From: a virus
Strand: one strand, 5' to 3'
IMG/VR virus record: IMGVR_UViG_3300006027_000087
Span: 1 to 20,307 of that record
DNA: 20,307 nucleotides
The notes under the pieces are model-generated. The model worked only from the letters and a program-made list of their open reading frames with translations, had not been told where the DNA came from and did no database searches. This document shows positions 13,777 through 20,307 of the stretch, in pieces. The number at the start of each line of letters is the position of its first letter. Positions within the stretch are counted from its first letter, which is position 1. Made by a program: the position numbers and the translations under genes.

Positions 13777-14391
13777 TTAAGCTCGTTTAGGTGTTGATGT
13801 AACACAAAAATGTAAAAATTTTAGACTATTGTTTGAATAGTGAGGTGTAAATTTATGAGGTAGGAAGGAATTGAACACCATTAACGTGCCCTTTACTAGA
13901 TTATTAAATATAATAGACGATTCACCAGCAAGTATTTCTTCATGTTCAACCATAAACATGTCAGACATCAATTTACCTGGTCTCGGATCTTCGAATATTA
14001 AAGATGAGCTGTTTTCATCAGGCTGAGTAATAATATAAACACCACTTAGAACAGTATTCGAATGAACGTGTACTGGTTGCTGTGCACCGTAGGATAGTTC
14101 TTGTCCCCATAACGCATCAACACCTATATTATACAAAGATGTATCGTATCCTTGAGAATTTAATATCTCAACGGAAAGAGTATTTAAATGGTTAACAAAA
14201 GGCTGGATTGCGCTAGCGGCTTGACTACACTCCCATACAGCAGTTGTATTGAGAGGCATAGGTATATTGAAATTGTGTTTTTGTCTAGCTGTATTATATA
14301 AATTTTCCGTACTATTGTGTATCGTATCAGCCCACTGAGGTAGTTCATCGCGATACACAATAGATGGAAAATAGCTCCAACTTTGCATCAT
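13777..14391 (-). CDS. Putative 2OG-Fe(II) oxygenase, TIGR02466-like
   Basis: 204 residues, first of the four tandem oxygenases. The pattern QQPVHVHSNTVLSGVYI, followed by SSLIFEDPRPGK and then KGTLMVFNSFLPHKFTPHY and LKFLHFCV, matches the family of phage/bacterial 2OG-Fe(II)-like proteins known as TIGR02466. H108/H110 would be the first metal histidine region and H179 the distal ligand. I see no plain HxD/E acid, and the usual C-terminal arginine appears as K191, so activity is less certain than for its neighbour. Two in-frame ATGs lie at the start (14391 and 14388). No Shine-Dalgarno is visible in the A/T-only stretch before them. The N-terminus WSYFPSIVYRDELPQW is also family-like. Confidence 0.8.
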   Translation of the reverse strand: MMQSWSYFPSIVYRDELPQWADTIHNSTENLYNTARQKHNFNIPMPLNTTAVWECSQAASAIQPFVNHLNTLSVEILNSQGYDTSLYNIGVDALWGQELSYGAQQPVHVHSNTVLSGVYIITQPDENSSSLIFEDPRPGKLMSDMFMVEHEEILAGESSIIFNNLVKGTLMVFNSFLPHKFTPHYSNNSLKFLHFCVTSTPKRA

Positions 14392-14418
14392 AATATAAAT
14401 TTTTAAATTTGAATAATA

Positions 14419-14676
14419 TTAAGCGCCGGTTTTAATATAAGTAGCTAAAGTATCTGCGTAAGCTTTAATAGCATCTGCAGTTACATCACGTTCAGATACT
14501 GGCTTAGAACGTGCATTCTCCATTAGAACCGTATGCGCTACTTTAACCATATCAGCTCGATTAGTTATTTCAGCCTGTGCCATTGCTGTTTGATTAGTAG
14601 CAGCTATCTCAGCTTCACGAAGAGCTCGATCTTTATCGCGTTCTGCAATTTGCTGTTCTGCGGTCAATTCTGCCAT
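14419..14676 (-). CDS. Small helical protein of unknown function heading the oxygenase operon
   Basis: 85 residues (MAELTAEQQIAERDKDRALR...), almost entirely predicted helix, charged and alanine-rich over residues 1-55. It could be a coiled coil or helical bundle, with a C-terminal AIKAYADTLATYIKTGA helix. No membrane segment and no family I recognise. A clear ribosome site (CTAGGAG) and an exact TATAAATA late box precede it. It is followed after 27 nt by the first oxygenase, so it leads the oxygenase transcript. Small helical proteins next to fibre genes can be virion or assembly factors, but that is only inferred here. Confidence 0.78.
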   Translation of the reverse strand: MAELTAEQQIAERDKDRALREAEIAATNQTAMAQAEITNRADMVKVAHTVLMENARSKPVSERDVTADAIKAYADTLATYIKTGA

Positions 14677-14709
14677 TTTAAACTCCTAGGTGTGTTGTTA
14701 CAAGTTATT

Positions 14710-14717
14710 TATTTATA
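14710..14717 (-). promoter_or_regulatory. T4-type late promoter for the 85-residue/oxygenase genes
   Basis: Exact TATAAATA on the minus strand (context ATTTATAAATAAATAAC), just after the fibre gene's stop codon and 33 nt before the next ATG, with CTAGGAG as ribosome site. An overlapping second box AATAAATA lies at 14713-14706. Confidence 0.72.
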
Positions 14718-14719
14718 AA

Positions 14720-15748
14720 TTAAGATAAGTTAGCCATCGGAATCGACACATACCATGTAGTGCCACCATCAGGCGAGAAAAAGAACCATATATCTGTTGC
14801 GTTCGCAGCTGTAGTTCTTGATACTGATCCTCCTGGATATTCAAATGTTCCGCCAGAAAAGGCTACCGTTCTACCTGCTGTACCATCATTAGTCAATATT
14901 AACGAAAATGATGTAGCAGTGCTTGATGTTACTGTACTAGGTGCAGCTAGTGTAAAGGTACAGTTACCATTAAGAGTACAGGTGAATACATTACCTTGTG
15001 TACATGTAATTGTCGTTGCTGTTCCGGAGTTACCTAATGCTACTACATCATCGGAAAATACTGCGTTCCAATAACCTAATTTGTCTATTCTAGCTTTTTC
15101 AGCTGCAGATGTTGAGAATGTTATAGTATTTGCAGCTGGAAACGCAATATTTACATCACCTTTAGTACCAACTGTTCCAGCTACTGTAGCTCCTGCTACC
15201 GTGTTAGCAGCAACTGTAGGTCCGGTAAATGGGCCAGTTGTTGCAATAGAAGTTAATGTACCAACGCTTGTGATATTAGGTTGAGCTGCAGTTGAAATAG
15301 TGCCCGCTAATGTGTTGGCAGTTACCAAGTCTACAGTTAAGTCACCGTCAAAGTCAATAGCGTCAGCTTGTAATGTCGTAAAGTTTGCTGCTGTAGCATT
15401 AACTGTATTAGCAGTAACGATCGGTGCTGTAACAGGTCCTGCAAATGCCCCTGTATTAGCAGTAATACCGTCTACAGTAAGATCACCATCAAAGTCGATA
15501 GAATCAGCCTGTAGTGTTGTAAAGTTTGCTGTTGTACCGTTAACAGTATTAGCAGTAACTATAGGAGCTGTTACTGGACCTTTGAACGATGCTGTGTTGT
15601 CAAAGGTATTAAGTGTACCTGTGAACGTGTTGTTAGATGCAAGACCAGCAGCTTGCGTATTAACCTGATTGAAACGCACACGCCAGGTGTTAAACGTATC
15701 AGATAACGCTACGTTCGCTAATGGTGTTCCTGAGTCAAATAGTGCCAT
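14720..15748 (-). CDS. Repeat-containing tail-fibre-like virion protein
   Basis: 342 residues. N-terminal MALFDSGTPLANVALSDTFNTWRVRFNQ (about 1-28) looks like an attachment module. Residues 57-140 hold two copies of a 47-residue-period repeat (GPVTAPIVTANTVN ... FDGDLTVD). Next comes TAAQPNITSVGTLTSI (154-169), a motif common in fibre and peptidase-trimming-type phage proteins. The C-terminal domain (about 225-342; YWNAVFSDDVVALGNSG, then FSLILTNDGTAGRTVAFSG and a final DIWFFFSPDGGTTWYVSIPM) is beta-rich and probably trimeric. The repeats suggest a fibrous shaft with a distal beta domain, so a fibre or fibre-like baseplate appendage is likely; the receptor is unknown. AGGAAA precedes the ATG, and GATAAATA lies 28 nt upstream. 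Confidence 0.83.
   Translation of the reverse strand: MALFDSGTPLANVALSDTFNTWRVRFNQVNTQAAGLASNNTFTGTLNTFDNTASFKGPVTAPIVTANTVNGTTANFTTLQADSIDFDGDLTVDGITANTGAFAGPVTAPIVTANTVNATAANFTTLQADAIDFDGDLTVDLVTANTLAGTISTAAQPNITSVGTLTSIATTGPFTGPTVAANTVAGATVAGTVGTKGDVNIAFPAANTITFSTSAAEKARIDKLGYWNAVFSDDVVALGNSGTATTITCTQGNVFTCTLNGNCTFTLAAPSTVTSSTATSFSLILTNDGTAGRTVAFSGGTFEYPGGSVSRTTAANATDIWFFFSPDGGTTWYVSIPMANLS
15329..15580 (-). repeat. Two direct copies of a 47-codon repeat in the fibre gene
   Basis: Copies at 15580-15470 and 15439-15329 (residues 57-93 and 104-140) differ at only a few residues: NGTTANF/NATAANF and ADSIDF/ADAIDF. The DNA is also similar but carries many synonymous changes, so the duplication is not recent or has been held by selection on the protein. 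Confidence 0.85.
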
Positions 15749-15774
15749 CTTTGTTTCCTATTTTCTTAATTATA

Positions 15775-15993
15775 CTATTTATCCAGAATTTTTGCAAGCA
15801 TTATTTTAATATCTTGCATCTCTTGTTTTATATTATTTATGTCTTCTGACAATGCGCTAACTGTACTAGTCTGCTTTTGTTCAAACTCTCTTTTACGCCT
15901 GTATGCTTGTAAAGCGTTATGGTCAACGTTAATAATACCATGCGTTGACATATCACGTAAGTATCCTGGATTATTTTCTACTTTCTTGTACAT
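15775..15993 (-). CDS. Small coiled-coil protein after the giant virion protein
   Basis: 72 residues. The N-terminal half MYKKVENNPGYLRDMSTHGI, then INVDHNALQAYRRKREFEQK, resembles small uncharacterised proteins that I recall from T4-like marine phages. The C-terminal half (ALSEDINNIKQEMQDIKIML) has a heptad pattern of I/M/L typical of a coiled coil. It starts 1 nt after the stop of the giant virion protein and ends inside the fibre gene's promoter box, so it is co-translated with the giant protein. It may be a small virion or oligomerisation component; this is inferred. The gene's weak AGG ribosome site fits translational coupling. Confidence 0.82.
   Translation of the reverse strand: MYKKVENNPGYLRDMSTHGIINVDHNALQAYRRKREFEQKQTSTVSALSEDINNIKQEMQDIKIMLAKILDK
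15776..15783 (-). promoter_or_regulatory. Late-promoter box GATAAATA for the fibre gene
   Basis: GATAAATA on the minus strand overlaps the end of the 72-residue gene: its last codons GAT AAA TAG are the box itself. The fibre ATG is 27 nt further on. The 9-mer GATAAATAG is shared with the gp13 promoter region. Confidence 0.55.
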
Positions 15994-15994
15994 A

Positions 15995-18900
15995 TTAGGC
16001 CTGCAGCGCTACCGTTATCATTTCATCAACTTTAGGCACCACACCAGAAGATTGAGCGGTTAATACAATCTTAATTGCCAAATACTTGTAACCAGTATAT
16101 GTTACGCCTTGACTGTTAACGTATTGAATTTCATTACTACCACCGGACAAGTTAGCCGTCGGTACTTCAAAATCGTACAGTTTAAAGTCGTTTTCATCTT
16201 CATTAGACGAGTATACTGTCGATACCGTAGTTTGATTCATTAGTACCCAGTCGCGATCTTTAAATGCATCGCTATCGTCTTTGTTTAGAATCTTATAATA
16301 AACATTTATACCGGTAGTTGAAGGCTTGTAAGCTCTTAGTCTTACTCTAATGTCTTCTGCATCTTGACCATCTGCAAGAGTAAGTGTTCTTGTAATATAA
16401 CGTGCAAGAGCATCACCGCTATCAGCATTTGTCTCGTTAGCAACCGTATTGTTAACTGTATTGTTAACCAGTGTCAAATTGATTCTCTCAAGGTCTAACA
16501 CTGGTCCAATAATAGGATTAGATGTTGACATTGATACTCTAACTTCAGCTGATTTCGCACCACCTATGTTAGTCGACTCTAGCGTTTTACCAAGTACATA
16601 CTTTGGAGTTCTGAAGTTTGTGTTTCTATTTTGATTAAGAGCTCTAAATGCAGTATCTCTTGTTGTAGCTGTAGTGTTCAACTTGGTTGTTGCAGAAACT
16701 GTGCTTTCCTCAAACTGCAATGAACTAAGATTCAATCTCATAGTATCTACTTCAATCTTATCTAGACTCTTAATAGTTGTTGTGTAACCATTAATCTGAC
16801 CTTTTAGCTGCATACCAGTAGTAAATGTACCAGATGCATTATCTAAATGTAATACTGTATTGCCATTGTGATTTACACCGTCATAGTAGATAACGTTACC
16901 GCTTGGTGTCGAAACACTATGAATAGTTGTATGTGTTGGTTGTTTTATACCATTGATTACAACGTTTACTCTCTCGCCTGCAGTAAATTTATTTACTAAT
17001 GATACATCTTTCAAAACTATAGTATTAGAGGATTGTGATATTACTGTAGCGTTTGCACCAGACGTATTACCAACCAAAACAAAGTTAGTATTTACAGATA
17101 ATGCCGATGTACCTACTATTGTTGTATGACCAACAACTTGCTCACCAACAGTACTAAATGTATTCGAACCTGTTACCTGGAAGAACTCTCTATCTTCGTT
17201 TTTAAATACTGCTGTCGCAGTGGAATTTTTTGCAAAGTTAGCAATATACAAGTTAAACTTGAGATCTTCTTCTTGTATTGCAGACCACTGTCTTGCATTC
17301 GAGGAAGCAAATAAAGTACCAACATATGGCTGCTTATTAATTCTCTCACCGGTAATTAAATCTGTACCACCAAGTCTTGAAACATATAGACTGGTGTTTG
17401 GATTGTTAGCTGCAGGTCTTACAATAATTGCATACTCTTTATTTCTAGCTAAGAAGACTGGTGTTGAGAAGTATACAGGTGTAGGAGCTCCACCATTAGA
17501 GCTAGTATTAATATCAGCTGCTTCAACAGTTACTCTACTGAACGGTAAAATCTTATCTGTTATAAATCCGCCACCAGCTGCTACTTCTCTGATCTCAACA
17601 AATACTGGTCTTGTTGCATCTTTCGTTGCAAAGAACAGATCAATTTTTGTTAAGTATCCGCCCGAGCTTAGTACAAAGTCATTGAAGTTATCCATGATAA
17701 ATGTTTGGGCGATCGGGTCATCTTGGCCGTTTGGACAGTCATAACCTGGATAGTTGAGGCTTTTCTGCTCTCTAAACAACTGAACATCGCTTAGCAGCAG
17801 ATTGAACTGGTCTTCCGGATTACTACCTATAGAAGGCTCAAACACTTCTGCAAATTCAGTATTTGCATCAAACGTTTCTGTAAGATCAGTTACACCAATA
17901 CGTCCAGAACCATCTGGATTTTGACCTAGATAATCTAACTCTAAAATATGTTCAGCTGATTTAACAAATTCAGAACTTTCAGAAGTTATAGTACGTGTAT
18001 CCGTTACTGTTGTCTGCACTACTTCATAGGTACGTGTAGATATAATAGTATCTCTTACAGTTTCAGTTTTACCTTCAGATGAATATGTCGCTTCACCTGA
18101 TGTGGTAACAAGACCAGCTCCTTTTTCGTTTGTGATACTGTCAGAGAGTCTAAATCTTCTAGAACCTGCTCTAAAGCTCAAGCTATTATCGTTGGGTACT
18201 CTGAATCTGCAATAAATGTCACCGTTACTATCTGTAACAAGCGCAGCTCCTTCATTAGCTGTATTTGCGTATGCAGATGTTGTAGGTGCTACGTAAGCAT
18301 TCACGTCAATACCGTCAAAGAATGCATACAATCTTGCATTTGGTTTAAAGCCTCGTCCTTCTACATTAACAACACGTGAACGCATAAAAGGTATAACGTC
18401 GGTATTAATAACTGAAGAGCCAATATTCTTTGTAGTAGTTTTTGGTACGACAGTTGATTGTATACCTGTTCTTACTTGCTGCTCAGTAATAGAAGTGAGT
18501 TGCTCTTGATATTCAACAACTTTAAGAACGTTTACACCGCTATCAGCAACGTTATTATTTCTTCCTTCGACAGAGACTACTGTATCACCTACATCTTGTG
18601 TTGTACTGCCGCTCCAAGTTGTTTCCCAATTACCCCAGTCAGTAGTCCAAGATGACTGGCCCGCAGCAATATTATCATTAGTATTATCTTGGTTAATTAC
18701 AAGATCAGGTGCCCTCACTGTCTCACACCAGAAATCACTGTTCGGTGATAGTGTGATTTGACCTAAGAACTTCCAGAATAAACCGGCGGCATTTCTTGTT
18801 GTAGAAGCATACGGCTGTCTAATTACTTTTCTATGTGCGTAGGTTATAGACGCAAGCTTTCCTACAGGAGGAACATACACTTCTGAAATAGTACCTGATG

Positions 18901-20307
18901 AGCTACTTGTGCCGCCTGTCGCGGTTGCACTTACTGCAAACGTACCTGATACACTTTGAAGATATACTCTTCTACCAACCTGATAAGCTACTTTACCTGA
19001 TGCTGCACCAGCAGTTACTGTCTCATTGATAGTAAATTTATCTGTACCACCAACAGTAATTCTTGCATCTCTTGGTCCAATGATTACATTAGAACTATTA
19101 GATGATTGATAGCTAAGATCTATATTATTCAGAGTAAACGGTGGTCTAAGTTCTCCGCGAGCTCTGTCAATAGAAATTTTATAGTTAGGATCATGCGGAT
19201 TACCAATATTGTGACCATTAAAGTTGTCTACAATAATACCGTTTTTAAATCTATCTACACCACTTGCAGTAGCAAATTTAAGATTAGTTGCTTCATTTTC
19301 GAGCAGTGAAAGTCTAGTATAATATTCTACTCTATCCAGTCTATCTTTAATTCTACCGATATCACGCATAGTGAATCTTTCGATTCTTGTTGGTATAACC
19401 TTACAAGCGAGGTCAGTACGCTTATATGTTTGACCTACGTATGTAGAGAGCGACGGATATGGAGTTATATTTAATTGCGCTAGTGGTAAATGGCCATCCG
19501 GCTCATTAGGATAGACAGGTGTAATATCAGGTGTACCGCTAGTAATTTTAATAGCTCCAGAAGAATCCATTGAAATAAGATCACGTCGGCCGATATAGTA
19601 ATCAAGATCGAAGTTAGCAGTCTCATTTGGAGCCATAAACTTCAAACCACCTGCAGGAGACACAATAGTGCTTCCAGCTGGAGGATTAGTAGTAATATTA
19701 GTTAACGATGTTACGTTATTTGCAGTATCTTGTATTCTAGGTCTAATATCAATACTATTTCTTAGATCATACGCAGCACCGTTTACAGGAGAAACATATA
19801 AAGGTATCTCTTGTGTGGTAATTGCAGTTGTATTAGCTACATTAGCATCGTCAATTGGATACGAGTCAACAGAGAAGAAACCTATACCTTGTGATGTATC
19901 ATGTGTAAAGAAATTCATCTTAACAAGATAAACATCACCAGCGGAGGCTGTCTTACCAGGAGCAAGTTTCAGTTTACTGTGTTTATACAGATTATCCGTC
20001 TGTCCGCTATCTAAAATAAAGTCTGTAGTAACAACCGTTCCTTCTGTAGTTGTGGTAAATAGAGTGTTACCGGTTTTCTTTCTTACTTCAACTATCTTAT
20101 GTCCGTCTGACAGTCCAAGATTCCATGGACCTGATGTATTATTAGTACCGTCAGATTGGTTAACAGTTAACTGTACATATCTGTTTGATCTGTAATCTTT
20201 AGCAATTTCTTGACCATCAACACGCTGTAGTTCTGTAATAACCGTTGCTGAAACAGTAGAACTTAAAGTCTCTTGAATATCAAAATCAGCACCAGTAGTA
20301 GATGTTA
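15995..20307 (-). CDS. Giant virion structural protein, DUF4815-like (5' end off the window)
   Basis: The frame is open from the window edge at 20307 to the stop at 15995: 1436 visible residues, no start seen. An internal ATG at 19918 (MNFFTHDTSQG) is not the true start, because the frame continues upstream through KTASAGDVYLVK. Near 19.4-19.9 kb it shows FFSVDSYPIDDA, then YDLRNSIDIRPR, then DYYIGRRDLI, which I associate with the cyanophage DUF4815 family (from memory). Around 18.3-18.4 kb is VIPFMRSRVVNVEGRGFKPN with YAFFDGIDVNAY. Around 17.6-17.75 kb is DDPIAQTFI followed by LTKIDLFFATKDATRPVFVE, a module shared by several marine T4-like virion proteins. It is beta-rich and T/S/N-rich, with no catalytic motif. 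A baseplate or fibre-attached role is likely but unproven. Confidence 0.88.
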   Translation of the reverse strand, partial: TSTTGADFDIQETLSSTVSATVITELQRVDGQEIAKDYRSNRYVQLTVNQSDGTNNTSGPWNLGLSDGHKIVEVRKKTGNTLFTTTTEGTVVTTDFILDSGQTDNLYKHSKLKLAPGKTASAGDVYLVKMNFFTHDTSQGIGFFSVDSYPIDDANVANTTAITTQEIPLYVSPVNGAAYDLRNSIDIRPRIQDTANNVTSLTNITTNPPAGSTIVSPAGGLKFMAPNETANFDLDYYIGRRDLISMDSSGAIKITSGTPDITPVYPNEPDGHLPLAQLNITPYPSLSTYVGQTYKRTDLACKVIPTRIERFTMRDIGRIKDRLDRVEYYTRLSLLENEATNLKFATASGVDRFKNGIIVDNFNGHNIGNPHDPNYKISIDRARGELRPPFTLNNIDLSYQSSNSSNVIIGPRDARITVGGTDKFTINETVTAGAASGKVAYQVGRRVYLQSVSGTFAVSATATGGTSSSSGTISEVYVPPVGKLASITYAHRKVIRQPYASTTRNAAGLFWKFLGQITLSPNSDFWCETVRAPDLVINQDNTNDNIAAGQSSWTTDWGNWETTWSGSTTQDVGDTVVSVEGRNNNVADSGVNVLKVVEYQEQLTSITEQQVRTGIQSTVVPKTTTKNIGSSVINTDVIPFMRSRVVNVEGRGFKPNARLYAFFDGIDVNAYVAPTTSAYANTANEGAALVTDSNGDIYCRFRVPNDNSLSFRAGSRRFRLSDSITNEKGAGLVTTSGEATYSSEGKTETVRDTIISTRTYEVVQTTVTDTRTITSESSEFVKSAEHILELDYLGQNPDGSGRIGVTDLTETFDANTEFAEVFEPSIGSNPEDQFNLLLSDVQLFREQKSLNYPGYDCPNGQDDPIAQTFIMDNFNDFVLSSGGYLTKIDLFFATKDATRPVFVEIREVAAGGGFITDKILPFSRVTVEAADINTSSNGGAPTPVYFSTPVFLARNKEYAIIVRPAANNPNTSLYVSRLGGTDLITGERINKQPYVGTLFASSNARQWSAIQEEDLKFNLYIANFAKNSTATAVFKNEDREFFQVTGSNTFSTVGEQVVGHTTIVGTSALSVNTNFVLVGNTSGANATVISQSSNTIVLKDVSLVNKFTAGERVNVVINGIKQPTHTTIHSVSTPSGNVIYYDGVNHNGNTVLHLDNASGTFTTGMQLKGQINGYTTTIKSLDKIEVDTMRLNLSSLQFEESTVSATTKLNTTATTRDTAFRALNQNRNTNFRTPKYVLGKTLESTNIGGAKSAEVRVSMSTSNPIIGPVLDLERINLTLVNNTVNNTVANETNADSGDALARYITRTLTLADGQDAEDIRVRLRAYKPSTTGINVYYKILNKDDSDAFKDRDWVLMNQTTVSTVYSSNEDENDFKLYDFEVPTANLSGGSNEIQYVNSQGVTYTGYKYLAIKIVLTAQSSGVVPKVDEMITVALQA

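Noticed and set aside
15834-15841. CATAAATA inside the 72-residue gene
   Set aside because: Loose match within coding sequence; a nearer GATAAATA box already serves the fibre gene.
19918-19920. ATG at 19918 as the start of the giant virion protein
   Set aside because: The same frame stays open to the window edge with protein-like sequence, so this is an internal methionine.

Overview
This window is a stretch of the virion-structure region of a T4-like contractile-tailed phage (myovirus). Every gene I accept lies on the minus strand, so transcription runs from position 20307 down to 1. The run gp13-gp14-gp15-gp16-gp17-gp18-gp19-gp20 follows the T4 gene order. The gene types suggest a marine T4-like phage of the cyanophage or pelagiphage kind: a very large cyanophage-type virion protein, several 2-oxoglutarate/Fe(II) oxygenases, a phage tail assembly chaperone and a staphylococcal-nuclease homologue. 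DNA is AT-rich apart from one GC-rich glycine-repeat gene. Nothing here fixes the host, and no photosynthesis gene, tRNA or integrase is present.

Layout in the direction of transcription. (a) 20307-15775: the C-terminal 1436 residues of a giant virion protein (5' end off the window) and a 72-residue coiled-coil protein. (b) 15748-14720: a repeat-containing fibre-like protein with its own late promoter. (c) 14676-11873: an 85-residue helical protein, then four tandem 2OG-Fe(II) oxygenases of different subtypes. (d) 11869-9535: a 380-residue glycine-rich, collagen/polyglycine-like putative adhesin, an unknown 180-residue protein, a Phage_tail_APC-type chaperone and a 73-residue unknown. (e) 9483-4494: neck proteins gp13 and gp14, tail terminator gp15, small terminase gp16, an SNase-like nuclease and large terminase gp17. 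(f) 4428-1480: tail sheath gp18, tail tube gp19 and an unknown 135-residue protein, closed by a strong intrinsic terminator. (g) 1407-1: portal gp20, 3' end off the window.

Regulation is legible. By eye I find four exact TATAAATA T4-type late-promoter boxes on the minus strand, and all four sit just upstream of genes (85-residue protein, glycine-rich protein, gp18, gp19). GATAAATA variants precede the fibre gene and gp13. The gp13 box lies in the loop of a 12-bp hairpin whose 3' arm contains the gp13 Shine-Dalgarno sequence. T4 uses this layout to silence a late gene on read-through transcripts and free it on late ones. The most interesting biological proposal is that one or more of the four oxygenases hydroxylates the neighbouring Gly-Asn-Pro adhesin; this is inference only. 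Three genes have better starts than the longest open frame gives: 9756, 7082 and 12499.
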